A stretch of 64,000 nucleotides of DNA from Flavobacteriales bacterium UBA6051 (GTDB taxonomy: Bacteria > Bacteroidota > Bacteroidia > Flavobacteriales_D > Crocinitomicaceae). Under the pieces are notes generated by a model. That model saw only the letters and a program-made list of their open reading frames with translations, made no database searches and was not told where the DNA came from. The position numbers were made by a program, and so were the translations under genes. Positions 36,626 to 45,402 of this stretch are shown piece after piece; positions within the stretch are counted from its first letter, which is position 1, and each line of letters begins with the position of its first letter. The stretch covers positions 1 through 64,000 of the forward strand of contig DIYP01000005.1 in assembly GCA_002427735.1 (NCBI GenBank), written 5' to 3'.

Positions 36626-37711
36626 ATGGCCGTAAAAGTCAAAATCAGCCGAAAAGTAAAATACCTGGACGAAACCACTTTTTTAAGATTAATCGATGAT
36701 TTCATTAATGACTCCTATGCAGGAAGGCGGACAAAGAAAAATGGAACCCGAATTAGCAGTGGAACCATTAAAAACTACGACTACCTAAAAAAGAACTTGA
36801 TAGAATTCTGCGGTCAAAGTTCATTTGAAGTCAAACTCTTTGTCGTCAACAATCTCACTCAAACAGAAAAGGAACGGGCAAAACGCTACTATAAAAAATT
36901 CTACAAATCGTTTACCGCCTACATGTATGATAAAAAGAAGTATTATGACAACTACGTAGGGCTCATTATAAAATGTTTACGCAGCTTTTTTAATTACCTG
37001 GAAACCGAACGCAATATATCCGTAGGCACCTATCACAGATCATTTTTTGTACCCAGTGAAGAAATCCCCATCATTGCGTTAAACCATGAACAATTGAACT
37101 ATATCATCTATAACGAGGATTTTGATCAGGCTGCCCGGGAAAACGGACTTGAGAAAGTCAAAGACATCTTTGTATTCGGATGTACCGTGGCGCTCAGAGT
37201 ATCAGACCTTCTAAAACTATCGCGTAAGAACTTACTTGTTCAAGGAGATCGATACTATATAAGTGTCAAATCTCAAAAAACCAATACCCATACTTCCATT
37301 AAACTTCCGGATTACGCGGTAGAAATCATCCAAAAATATCACAAGCGGCAACGTACATTACTACCTTCCATTAGCAGCGCTTGGTTTAACACACGGCTAA
37401 AAGATCTGGCTCAGTTAATTCCTGATAATTTTGAAATGGTCAAGACACGTGAAAGAAGAGGGAAACAGGTCATTGTATACAAAGACCCAAAACGTAGAAT
37501 ACACTATAAGCTATCTGACCATATAAGCACGCATACCATGCGCAAAACCGCTATAACAACAATGCTCTGTCTTGGTATGCCAGAGCATTTAGTAAGAAAA
37601 ATATCTGGACATGCCGCCAATAGTCATGAGTTCTTCCGCTATGTTCAGTTATCCCAATCTTTCATCGATGATGAAACGGACAAAGTATTTGAACAAATCA
37701 AAAGCTCTTAA
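36626..37711 (+). CDS. Tyrosine recombinase (integrase family), not linked to an obvious mobile element
   Basis: The start at ATG 36626 gives 361 residues; an in-frame TTG at 36599 overlaps the -7 element and is rejected. Residues ~10-150 form the core-binding domain (FLRLIDDFIN, VGLIIKCLRSFFNYL). The catalytic domain shows TVALRVSDLL (first Arg), VKSQKTNT (Lys), HTMRKT (His and second Arg), SGHAANSHEFFRYV (third His and the Tyr), the complete XerC/phage-integrase set. No excisionase, att repeat, transposase or phage gene is nearby. It may act at a distant invertible or integron-like locus, or be a degraded element. The box-type promoter links it to the regulon. Convergent with the response regulator with only three bases between. 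Confidence 0.9.
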   Translation: MAVKVKISRKVKYLDETTFLRLIDDFINDSYAGRRTKKNGTRISSGTIKNYDYLKKNLIEFCGQSSFEVKLFVVNNLTQTEKERAKRYYKKFYKSFTAYMYDKKKYYDNYVGLIIKCLRSFFNYLETERNISVGTYHRSFFVPSEEIPIIALNHEQLNYIIYNEDFDQAARENGLEKVKDIFVFGCTVALRVSDLLKLSRKNLLVQGDRYYISVKSQKTNTHTSIKLPDYAVEIIQKYHKRQRTLLPSISSAWFNTRLKDLAQLIPDNFEMVKTRERRGKQVIVYKDPKRRIHYKLSDHISTHTMRKTAITTMLCLGMPEHLVRKISGHAANSHEFFRYVQLSQSFIDDETDKVFEQIKSS

Positions 37712-37714
37712 ATT

Positions 37715-38368
37715 TCAAATCCCGTCATAATAACCACTTTCCAGTGCATATTTTACTAAACCAACTGTCGTTTTGACGTTTAGTTTTTCTTTCAGGTTCT
37801 TTCTATGCCCCTCAACTGTGCGAGCGCTGATTCCCAGCTTGTCAGCAATTTCCATCGTTGACATTTCGTTGGTTAGCATATCCAATATTTGCCACTCTCT
37901 TCGAGTTAGACTATCTTGCATGACCGCCCGATTTCTTCTTCGTACACCAGTGCTCAAAATCATCTGAGCAATCTCATTGCTGTAGTATGTTTCTCCACTA
38001 GATACAGTTTTGATGGCTTTCACCAGTTCTTCCGTACCTGAACTCTTAAGGATCACGCCGCGAACTCCTCCTCGAATTGCCTGCTTGATGAAACCAGCTT
38101 CATCGGAAGAGCAAAGTGCAATGACAGGCGTTCCATTTCGCCTTTCCTTTAGTGTTTTAATGACCGAAATACCATTTGTCTTGGGCATTTTTACGTCGAG
38201 AATGATGATGTCGAAACGATACTTACTAATCGTGTCGAGCACCTGAGCTCCATTCTCTGCCTCATGCAATTGAACGGATATCTCACTTTGATCATCGAGC
38301 ATGGAGTGAATCCCATTTCGGATCATGATGTGATCATCAGCTACTAATACGTTAATCAAGTTTTTCAT
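37715..38368 (-). CDS. NarL/FixJ-family response regulator
   Basis: The 217-residue protein has a receiver domain (residues 1-120) with Asp11/Asp12, phospho-acceptor Asp58 (IIILDVKMPKTNG), and Lys in ILKSSG. A GerE/LuxR-type HTH follows (residues ~150-210: LTRREWQILDMLTNEMSTMEIADKLGISARTVEGHRKNL). It is a typical two-component output protein, but no histidine kinase is adjacent, so the partner is elsewhere. The gene lies downstream of the type II secretion-like operon on the same strand, separated by 98 bases with an inverted repeat. It is a second candidate for the activator that binds the ACGGGT-type boxes. Convergent with the recombinase. Confidence 0.9.
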   Translation of the reverse strand: MKNLINVLVADDHIMIRNGIHSMLDDQSEISVQLHEAENGAQVLDTISKYRFDIIILDVKMPKTNGISVIKTLKERRNGTPVIALCSSDEAGFIKQAIRGGVRGVILKSSGTEELVKAIKTVSSGETYYSNEIAQMILSTGVRRRNRAVMQDSLTRREWQILDMLTNEMSTMEIADKLGISARTVEGHRKNLKEKLNVKTTVGLVKYALESGYYDGI

Positions 38369-38418
38369 TTTCTCTTTAACTTTGGTTGTTATTTTATAAG
38401 CTACATTTTTGTTTATCT

Positions 38419-38447
38419 GTGATAGTCGAAAGCTACAACGCTATCAC
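38419..38447 (-). repeat. Inverted repeat between secretion operon and response regulator
   Basis: GTGATAG (38419-38425) and CTATCAC (38441-38447) are perfect seven-base arms, 15 bases apart, in the 98-base gap between the end of the secretion operon (38467) and the response regulator start (38368). No clear run of T follows on the minus strand, so an operator is as likely as a terminator. Confidence 0.5.
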
Positions 38448-38466
38448 GTATTCTTTTTATGGTCTA

Positions 38467-38949
38467 CTAGTTTCGCTTGAACACTTTTTTTTCTCTTTTA
38501 TACATGACCAAAATAGAGTCACGTTCTATTCTCTTTAGTGTAATTTCATTGAACATTTCTTCACCTTCTCTCAACATTAGTTGAATACCATCTACTTTGA
38601 GTATTGCCAAAGGATTTCTCGACTCTGTTTTTCGAATCATACCAAAATATTGAATCGGAGGCCATTGTGTTTCAATACGCTTAGGTCTCGGATTATTCCT
38701 GACTACGGGAGGTCGCGCATTTTCCACAGGAATGGCGATGGGGACTTTGGTTTCTCCAAAAGGATCTCTATAATTTGCATTGAGCTTAAAAGTGTCGCGT
38801 TCAACATTGGGAACAACACTTGCTACGTTCACAGTAGGAGGTACCGCCTCTTCCTCACCAAATAAGCTTCCTTTCACGCGAAAGAACACTTGATACCAAA
38901 TGATACCAACCACTGCCAAAAGCACGTATGTAAGTGTTTTGTTCTTCAT
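38467..38949 (-). CDS. GspC/PilP-like inner-membrane protein of the secretion operon
   Basis: The 160-residue protein has an N-terminal membrane helix (residues 4-23, LTYVLLAVVGIIWYQVFF). A proline-rich linker follows with NYRDPFGETK, the RDPF motif seen in PilP/TcpQ-type proteins, and then a small beta domain (~90-160: IQYFGMIRKTESRNPLAILKVDG, LREGEEMF, IERDSILVMYK) like the HR domain of GspC or PilP. This part links the inner-membrane platform to the secretin. It is the last gene of the operon and its start shares one base with the stop of the lipoprotein gene upstream. The distinction between GspC and PilP cannot be made by eye. Confidence 0.7.
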   Translation of the reverse strand: MKNKTLTYVLLAVVGIIWYQVFFRVKGSLFGEEEAVPPTVNVASVVPNVERDTFKLNANYRDPFGETKVPIAIPVENARPPVVRNNPRPKRIETQWPPIQYFGMIRKTESRNPLAILKVDGIQLMLREGEEMFNEITLKRIERDSILVMYKREKKVFKRN

Positions 38950-39926
38950 TAATTCACTGTGAACTGATTAAATCCTGATGGAAATGACACGTTCCCCGCC
39001 TCATCTTCATTGGTTACACGCCAATAATAAGTCCCTGAACCCGCTTGTGGAACATCAAAATCAAATGAGTAACTAGCGCCAGTGATATATGCCGACTCAA
39101 TAATAGTCGCGAAACCAATATCTGTGGATATTTCGATATAGGATTGAGTAGGTGACTGAACAACTCCAGCATCGGTTCCATTGTTCCAAGTAAACTGCAC
39201 CGTTCCCAACGATTCAAAACCTTGATTCTGAGGGGAACCCAGAATTGGAATTGCCGGTGTAGTTGTGTCAACAGCAAAAGTGAAAGTACTCAGTCCCGTT
39301 TGATTTCCATTCACATATGCCCTGACACCCCAGATATAAAAGCCCTCCTCAAGAATAACTTGAGATGTATACCCCGATGTCGAAAAACCATTGTCTTGAT
39401 CGACTTCATTCCCAGCGGCAAAATCTGTTCCTTCACGGATAGAAATCTCGTAGGAATCTGCACCGGACACATCGCTCCAATCAAAACTATTCCCAGACAT
39501 CGAATTAATGTAACTTCCATCATCTGGATCGTTTAAAACTACGGTTGATCCATTCCCTGAAGAAGTAACTCCAACATAGAATTTTATGGGTCCCAACTCC
39601 GTGGAAGAATAACCGGCATTGAGTCCTTGAAGTTTTAGTTCATACTCGTTAGAATCGAGGGAGTAGTAAAAATCCGTAACGCTAACTATCGTGTCCAACA
39701 AATAAGCACTGACGCCATTAAAGCTTGGTGAAACAACTGTCAAGTGATATTTGGAAGCACCATCCATCTCATCCCACTTGAAGTGGACCGGATTAATATC
39801 GACTGTATCGCTAGCCATAGGTAAAATAAGTACAGGAGTATCACCGCTAATATCTTCGGCAATGATTTCTTTGCAGCTGACTGTAGTTATAAGTAGAGCG
39901 ATACTTGCTATAATGAATGTTCTCAT
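38949..39926 (-). CDS. Lipoprotein with fibronectin-type domains in the secretion operon
   Basis: The 325-residue product has a lipobox VSC (Cys19) after a short signal. The mature part is three fibronectin type III-like units with recurring W-D cores: VHFKWDEMDGASKYHLTV (~45-62), SFDWSDVSGADSYEISI (~145-161) and VQFTWNNGTDAGV (~245), each ending in a YxWxV-type strand (FYIWGVRAY, TYYWRVTNEDEAG). The domains resemble carbohydrate- or protein-binding modules of Bacteroidota surface proteins. It sits between the PilO/GspM-like and GspC/PilP-like genes and overlaps the former by four bases. It may be a pilotin-like or receptor accessory of the machine; this is inferred from position only. Confidence 0.78.
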   Translation of the reverse strand: MRTFIIASIALLITTVSCKEIIAEDISGDTPVLILPMASDTVDINPVHFKWDEMDGASKYHLTVVSPSFNGVSAYLLDTIVSVTDFYYSLDSNEYELKLQGLNAGYSSTELGPIKFYVGVTSSGNGSTVVLNDPDDGSYINSMSGNSFDWSDVSGADSYEISIREGTDFAAGNEVDQDNGFSTSGYTSQVILEEGFYIWGVRAYVNGNQTGLSTFTFAVDTTTPAIPILGSPQNQGFESLGTVQFTWNNGTDAGVVQSPTQSYIEISTDIGFATIIESAYITGASYSFDFDVPQAGSGTYYWRVTNEDEAGNVSFPSGFNQFTVN

Positions 39927-40450
39927 CGTAAGTAGTTTTGTATTAGTAATGTTGTATAGAGATGCTTCTCATCTTCCAATGAGTAGCGCTTATATTCAAA
40001 CTTCAGATTCAATACCTTGGCTAGGTTAAATTCGCGCTCCAATGCATAAATGAACTCGAGTGTTCTCGAATAATTACCTCGCAATACAATGCGATGCGTA
40101 TTGATTTCAAAATCCGGATGTTTAAAGTTCAGTACTTCATCAATTTGATGCACAGAGAGTCCTTTTCCTTTTTGAGCAAAAAAATTAAGAAAGCCTTGTT
40201 GAACCCTTTCGACCGTGCTATTCTCTTCTCCCAAATAACGATTCAACTGGGCAATTTCTAATTGTTTGGATCGAATTTCCTGGTCCGCGCTGGAAGCACG
40301 AAGTAGTTTATCTTGTAATTCGTTTCTGTAATTACGTGTTTCAATTGAAATACTAAATGCTCTTTTATAGGCAACGGCAATCAGTAGAACCGCCAATATT
40401 GCCAGGGCATAGTTCTTTTGCTTATAACTGTATTTATCGAAAAAAGTCAC
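39923..40450 (-). CDS. GspM/PilO-like protein
   Basis: The 175-residue protein has a short cytoplasmic start, one membrane helix (residues ~14-30, YALAILAVLLIAVAY), a coiled coil (ELQDKLLRASSADQEIRSKQLEIAQLNRYL) and a ferredoxin-like periplasmic domain (INTHRIVLRGNYSRTLEFIYALERE, LAKVLNLKFEYKR). This is the architecture of PilO/GspM. The gene overlaps its neighbours by four bases on each side, so it is translationally coupled to the GspL/PilN-like protein with which it should dimerise. Confidence 0.72.
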   Translation of the reverse strand: MTFFDKYSYKQKNYALAILAVLLIAVAYKRAFSISIETRNYRNELQDKLLRASSADQEIRSKQLEIAQLNRYLGEENSTVERVQQGFLNFFAQKGKGLSVHQIDEVLNFKHPDFEINTHRIVLRGNYSRTLEFIYALEREFNLAKVLNLKFEYKRYSLEDEKHLYTTLLIQNYLR

Positions 40451-41622
40451 GCCGTTAATGTTATTGTAAGAATGAAATCAGATCTGTTGCCTTCCGTTTT
40501 CATGTAGTTAATTAGCTCTATTCCTTTCACCCATTCGAAACGGTCCATGCGCTCAATCCAATCATCCAAAATCTCATTTCCTGCAGTATTCCCAGAGATC
40601 CGAATTGCCGTTTCATCAATCTCTACCTTCCGCTTATTCTTCATCTTGCCCTCAACCGGAAACATCTCCAACTCTTGTAAGTTGATTTTTTCCGGAACGG
40701 TTCGCCCAATTTCATCGAGATAGTACGTCAAGAAACGCGTTGAAGTAACTCCAGCACTCATAACTAACTGCTCTTTCCGTATTTTCTCTTGATCAAGTCG
40801 ATCCAACAGTGATAAATTATCGTTACTCATCGAAAGATCCAGTTCCAGTTGCGCTACCTTATCATTCAACTGATTCTGATAGAAGTAATTGATGACCAGC
40901 GCCAAGAAAATCACCGTCAATAGAGCAAGTCCATAAGTTCGAAATTGGCTGAATTGTCTATAATTCGTTTGAGCCGCGCTATGTACTTCCTCTTGTGAAG
41001 AAGTAAATTGTTCATCTCCTTTTTGTAATCTGTGAAAGAGGACTTTTGCAATTAGTTGATCCGCAGTTAAATGCTTGCCCTCCCATAAAACCTTATCTTT
41101 TCCTTCCTCTAATCGTTGGAAGGATTTCAACATTCCTTCTTCCTTTACAAGTTGATAGTCAAGGGCAAAATCAATAGATTCATTGAGCATGAACAGGCAA
41201 GAAAGTCCTCCACTAACTCCTAACAGGTGCACCTTCTTTTCTTCAATTACCTCCAGATGCTTTTCAATGAGTGCTCTTCTAAAAAAAGACGCAGCCAGAG
41301 AAACACCGTCATCGTAGGTAGAAAAGATGAAATCTTCTGGGTCACCATTAATGACTAAATCGTCTTGGTAATTTGAAAGATTATCAGCCATTCGAGAGAG
41401 CACTCCACTACCGGTCACATGTAAATGATACGCCGCTGACTTACCAAAATGAGCAACTACCTCATCGATTGAATCAAAGTGCTTTGGAGGATCTATTTGA
41501 TCTTTCGCCGCTTTTTTAGTTGTATACTTCAGCGCCAATATTTCTGCTTCATTTCCCTTGAAACGAAGGAAAATGATCACCAGAGATCGAGGAGTCCATA
41601 TGTTGTTGAACAATTGCATCAA
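40447..41622 (-). CDS. GspL/PilM-PilN-like protein
   Basis: The 391-residue protein opens with a cytoplasmic domain (residues ~1-225) of actin-like type (LVIIFLRFKGNEAEILALKY, EKKVHLLGVSGGLSCLFML). A membrane helix (~230-250, ALLTVIFLALVINYFY), a coiled coil (~253-290) and a small periplasmic domain follow (KRKVEIDETAIRISGNTAGNEILDDWIERMDRF). This fusion of a PilM-like cytoplasmic part and PilN-like membrane part is the layout of GspL, which recruits the GspE ATPase to the membrane. It overlaps the secretin and GspM-like genes by four bases each. Confidence 0.72.
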   Translation of the reverse strand: MMQLFNNIWTPRSLVIIFLRFKGNEAEILALKYTTKKAAKDQIDPPKHFDSIDEVVAHFGKSAAYHLHVTGSGVLSRMADNLSNYQDDLVINGDPEDFIFSTYDDGVSLAASFFRRALIEKHLEVIEEKKVHLLGVSGGLSCLFMLNESIDFALDYQLVKEEGMLKSFQRLEEGKDKVLWEGKHLTADQLIAKVLFHRLQKGDEQFTSSQEEVHSAAQTNYRQFSQFRTYGLALLTVIFLALVINYFYQNQLNDKVAQLELDLSMSNDNLSLLDRLDQEKIRKEQLVMSAGVTSTRFLTYYLDEIGRTVPEKINLQELEMFPVEGKMKNKRKVEIDETAIRISGNTAGNEILDDWIERMDRFEWVKGIELINYMKTEGNRSDFILTITLTA

Positions 41623-43535
41623 TAGGTTACTGTTGGTCTGATTAGAATGTGCAACTTCGATTTCTTCTTTGACTTACTTCGACTGCTGAAAACCCACTTT
41701 AGAATGGGGATTTTTGCCAGGATGGGAAGTCCACTTCCTGAATCATTTTTTGTCTTTTCTTCCAGCCCTCCCAAAAGAATCATTTCTCCATTTTTTACGC
41801 GAATCATCGATTCAAATGTGCGCGTCGTAACATTGGGAGGAGCATTTTTAGCAACGGTTCCTCCAAAAGCATCCTGCTGGACATTAATTGTCAACGTTAC
41901 ATACTCGTCAGCGCTTACAAAAGGTTTTATATTGACGGAAAGGTTGGCATCTATTGACTTCCACTGCTGCGATTGCAAGACTCCCTGATTGGTGACTGAA
42001 GTTTGAACATTTACCTGAGTTTCCTGATAGTACGTTGTCTCACCAATAGAAATATTCGCTTCATGCCCGTTTAGCGTTGAAATCTTCGGAGTACTCTCAA
42101 TATCGATGATGTTATTATCCTCAAGCGCACTCAACGAAACGTAAAAATTCTCGGTAACAAGTCCCAGGTTGACCAGTCCAAAACCATTTATGGCATTTAG
42201 CATATTGTTAATTGATCCAGCCCCAAGCGTCATATTCAATCCGCCATCGGTCAGTCCTCCTGTCGTTTGCACTGGCTGATCTGCAAGTCCTGCACTGACC
42301 CCAGTATTGTAACTTGCACCTTTTTCAGAATACAATAACATCACATCGATTTGCACCATGGGTACGACAACATCAATTGAAGAGATAAAGGATTTCAATT
42401 GAGCAATCTTTCGCTTACTACCGGTTAAAATAAGACCGTTCAACTCATCAAATTCAAGTACTTCAATTCCCTCCAACATATCTTTAGGAATAGAGACCTT
42501 AACCGATTCAATTGTGCGATTGTCAAGACGCACCAGTTCGGTGGTTCTGAGTCCGTCCATTTTATTTTCCCCAATAATGTAGATGCCGTCATTCTCTTTG
42601 ATGCTGAATGTTGTTCCTTCAAAAACTTTCTCCACCAACTCATCAAATCGAATATCTTCCAAATCTAGATTGGCTTTCCCCTGAACATCGGAATACAAAA
42701 TATAATGCACACCAGTTTCATCAGCGGCTGCTTGTATTAATTCAGCCAATTCAACATTTCGAGCAAATACATCTAATGTTCCAACTTCATTCTTTTCCAG
42801 AATAAAATCACCACTTGCATGGTTCGATGTATAATTCTTCCCGTTACGTTTACCGTTACTACCATTTGGGTTATTCGGTTGCTGATCCGATAGCTTTGTG
42901 CCTTTGCCAAACTTGTAGTATTCATCTTCCGCTGTGAGATTTAATTGGTTAGACTGTGCGAACATATCCAGCACTTGATCATATGGTCTATTGAGGAAAT
43001 ATGCATTAACAACCTGTCCTCTGACCTGAGGATCAATGACGAAATTCTTTCCAGTTGCACGCGTTAGTTCCTCAGCAACCATCCAAAGCGTATCATTTTT
43101 TAGATTCATGGATAAGAACTTGTTCGCTGGATTGTAGGTCACATCCATTTTCTTTGGAGGCTCAGGAATTGGTGGTGCTTCCTTACGCACCCCTATGGAG
43201 ATAATACTTCCGATAAACTCATATTCGATTTCAAAGTTCAGGTATAGAAATACAAGCATATCTTTTACCTGAGCATCATAGAAATTATAGGAGATTCGCT
43301 GATCCAGTGCTGGATCTATACTGATGTTCAAGTTATTTTCTAACGCCACCGAATTCACAAGCTCTGATAGCTGCAAACTGCTCACGTTTAATTGAAGCTT
43401 ATTGTTCAGCCCTTCATGATCATTGGATAAGCTGTCCAATACTTCGCGTAGCGTAGACTCAGAATACTGCTGTGCAAAACTACATACAGCTGTACTCAAT
43501 AGAAACGCGGTTAATAATATTCCTTTCTTCATCAA
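41619..43535 (-). CDS. gspD: Type II secretion secretin GspD
   Basis: The 638-residue product has a signal peptide (residues ~1-22, SFAQQ), N-domains (~50-400: LVFLYLNFEIEYEFIGSIISIG, VIDPQVRGQVVNAYFLNRPYDQVLDMF, IIGENKMDGLRTTELVRL, LDGIEVLEFDELNGLILTGSK-type N3) and the secretin gate (~420-636) with VQIDVMLLYSEKG, IIDIESTPKISTLNGHEA, LSVNIKPFVSADEYVTLTINV and MILLGGLEEK. It forms the outer-membrane channel. The protein ends HILIRPTVTY, without an S-domain, so a pilotin may be different from the classical type. It overlaps GspE and the GspL-like gene by four bases. Confidence 0.9.
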   Translation of the reverse strand: MMKKGILLTAFLLSTAVCSFAQQYSESTLREVLDSLSNDHEGLNNKLQLNVSSLQLSELVNSVALENNLNISIDPALDQRISYNFYDAQVKDMLVFLYLNFEIEYEFIGSIISIGVRKEAPPIPEPPKKMDVTYNPANKFLSMNLKNDTLWMVAEELTRATGKNFVIDPQVRGQVVNAYFLNRPYDQVLDMFAQSNQLNLTAEDEYYKFGKGTKLSDQQPNNPNGSNGKRNGKNYTSNHASGDFILEKNEVGTLDVFARNVELAELIQAAADETGVHYILYSDVQGKANLDLEDIRFDELVEKVFEGTTFSIKENDGIYIIGENKMDGLRTTELVRLDNRTIESVKVSIPKDMLEGIEVLEFDELNGLILTGSKRKIAQLKSFISSIDVVVPMVQIDVMLLYSEKGASYNTGVSAGLADQPVQTTGGLTDGGLNMTLGAGSINNMLNAINGFGLVNLGLVTENFYVSLSALEDNNIIDIESTPKISTLNGHEANISIGETTYYQETQVNVQTSVTNQGVLQSQQWKSIDANLSVNIKPFVSADEYVTLTINVQQDAFGGTVAKNAPPNVTTRTFESMIRVKNGEMILLGGLEEKTKNDSGSGLPILAKIPILKWVFSSRSKSKKKSKLHILIRPTVTY

Positions 43536-44941
43536 TATCCTGATAATAAAGGGTACACTTCCTCCAATGAGGTGGTCCCATCAATTAATACTTCATAAGC
43601 CCTGGTCGCCAGGTTTTTTATGTCTCTTTCACTTAATAATGTCTCGATGTCGTGTCGATTGCCCTTGATAGCTTCAGCAAGTGTCTGATCAATTGGAATG
43701 ACTTCGTACAATGCTAATCGTCCCTTGTAGCCTGTATAATGACATTCATCGCACCCTACCGGAACCATTTGTTTTTCTGGGATGCTGAACGATGAATTTC
43801 CCATAGGCCAATCTTTATTCTCCAGTGGTTTCTCCGTTTTACAATTATTACACAACTTCCGCACGAGTCGCTGCGCAACCGATGTATTGATCGTATTCGC
43901 AAGCAGAAATGGTGGAACGTCCATATCGATCAATCTGGAAATAGTACCCCAAGCAGAATTCGTATGAATTGTTGATAGGACAAGATGACCCGTTAACGCA
44001 GCTCGAATTGCCATCTGTGCTGTTTCACCATCACGAATCTCACCCAGCATAATCACGTCAGGATCTTGCCGCAAAAATGAACGCAAAGCACTGGCGAACG
44101 TTAATCCAATCGACTCTTTTAGCTGAACCTGATTAATCCCGTCAAGTGTGTATTCTACAGGATCTTCAACAGTAACAATATTCCGTTTCTCCTGATTGAG
44201 CACTTTCAACGTTGCATACAGCGTAGTCGTCTTTCCAGATCCTGTAGGGCCGCTGATCAAAATGATCCCATTTGGCTTCCGAATTCCCTCGAGATAATTC
44301 CTTTTTTCAGCATCAGAAAATCCGACTTTGTCCAGACTTATAGATGAGGCATCATGACCTAGGATTCTTAGTACGATCTTTTCACCGTGCAGCGTTGGCA
44401 GAATGGAAACACGAATATCAAAATCCTCATACTGGATTCTTCCATCTTGTGGCAATCGTTTCTCCGAAATATCAAGATTAGAGCGAATTTTAATCTTGTT
44501 TACCAACTCGGGATAATCTGCTTTATCAATGGAGTAACGTTGAATCAGGTTGCCATCAATCCGAATGCGAACACGCGCTTTCTCACCGAATATTTCAATA
44601 TGAATATCACTACTCCCAAGCTTGTTTGCTTCCTGTATCAGACGATCTACAAAATCCGTTCGCGCATCAAAACTAATTTTCTCGTCATCCCCATTGGTGT
44701 TTCTATAATAGCGCCCAAGATTGCGCTGAATTTGCTCTGATTCACAAGGAATTAACTCTACACTTTGTCCAAGCAGGGCTTCCAATTCTTCCTTTGCAAG
44801 TCCTTGATCTTTGGTCTTATCAATATAAAAGACCATGCTGTTTTCTCCTTGCGTTTTTGGTAAAACGCGGTAGTGCCAGGCAAGGTCTGAACGAATCAGT
44901 TGCTGCAATTCAGGCGATATGTTCATTTCCATTGTTTCCAT
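43532..44941 (-). CDS. gspE: Type II secretion / type IV pilus assembly ATPase GspE
   Basis: The 469-residue ATPase has a short N1 domain, SSDIHIEIF (residues ~110-118, the SxDIHIE box), Walker A GPTGSGKT (231-238), Asp box, Walker B DPDVIMLGEIRD (293-304), His box AALTGHLVLSTIHTN (314-328), and two Cys pairs (364/367 and 397/400: CNNC, CDEC) that bind zinc in GspE. It is shorter than classical GspE (~500). There is no PilT-like second ATPase in the operon, which favours secretion over a retractable pilus. It overlaps GspD by four bases and the peptidase by one. Confidence 0.93.
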   Translation of the reverse strand: METMEMNISPELQQLIRSDLAWHYRVLPKTQGENSMVFYIDKTKDQGLAKEELEALLGQSVELIPCESEQIQRNLGRYYRNTNGDDEKISFDARTDFVDRLIQEANKLGSSDIHIEIFGEKARVRIRIDGNLIQRYSIDKADYPELVNKIKIRSNLDISEKRLPQDGRIQYEDFDIRVSILPTLHGEKIVLRILGHDASSISLDKVGFSDAEKRNYLEGIRKPNGIILISGPTGSGKTTTLYATLKVLNQEKRNIVTVEDPVEYTLDGINQVQLKESIGLTFASALRSFLRQDPDVIMLGEIRDGETAQMAIRAALTGHLVLSTIHTNSAWGTISRLIDMDVPPFLLANTINTSVAQRLVRKLCNNCKTEKPLENKDWPMGNSSFSIPEKQMVPVGCDECHYTGYKGRLALYEVIPIDQTLAEAIKGNRHDIETLLSERDIKNLATRAYEVLIDGTTSLEEVYPLLSGY

Positions 44942-45402
44942 TATGCGCCTAGATAAGATTGAATTTGTTCTTGAAAAAGTAGGAATGCTATTCCCACCGC
45001 GGCCATATATCCGGCATACGGAACTGTTTTTTGTCGCCGAATCATTGAGACGATCATATGCATTACGAGCGTCATGCAGGTACCCAGTGTAAAAAACAGC
45101 AGGTATTCCCTGAAATCAAAAAGAGGAATTATGGCTAGGAGAAACAAAATATCGCCCAGACTAAAGTACCCGTTAGTTATCTGTACAAATCTCCCTTCTT
45201 TCAGCGAGAGGTAAGCAGTTAGAGCAACCATAGTGGCAATTAAAAAGATCAACGAGTACATCATTTCCTTCCATACCCACTCTGGATTTACAAGCACAGC
45301 GCCAACACATAACAAAGGAAACAGTATCCAGTGAAGCCCTCTGAAACGCACATCCTGATAAAAACACAGAACCAATAACGCTATGAATAAATACAAATAC
45401 AT
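44941..45402 (-). CDS. Minimal A24 prepilin peptidase
   Basis: The 153-residue polytopic protein has the two active-site aspartates of A24 peptidases: Asp17 in FYQDVRFRG and Asp83 in GYFSLGDILFL. It has about five membrane segments (LFIALLVLCFY, LFPLLCVGAVLV, SLIFLIATMVALTAYL, ILFLLAIIPLF, YLLFFTLGTCMTLVMHMIV). The N-terminal methyltransferase domain and the zinc cysteines of PilD/GspO are missing, so it is a minimal peptidase like archaeal and TadV-type ones. It should cleave the pseudopilins encoded next to it, whose -1 residue is Ala. It shares one base with its neighbours on each side. Confidence 0.8.
   Translation of the reverse strand: MYLYLFIALLVLCFYQDVRFRGLHWILFPLLCVGAVLVNPEWVWKEMMYSLIFLIATMVALTAYLSLKEGRFVQITNGYFSLGDILFLLAIIPLFDFREYLLFFTLGTCMTLVMHMIVSMIRRQKTVPYAGYMAAVGIAFLLFQEQIQSYLGA

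Noticed and set aside
6484..37711. Prophage reading from the S74 tail-fibre domain and the integrase
   Set aside because: There are no capsid, terminase, portal, tail-tube or lysis genes, the S74 protein has a signal peptide, and the two genes are 29 kb apart with unrelated operons between.
38185..38200. Box-like GGGCATTTTTACGTCG
   Set aside because: It lies inside the response regulator gene, deviates from the core, and has no -7 element at the expected distance.
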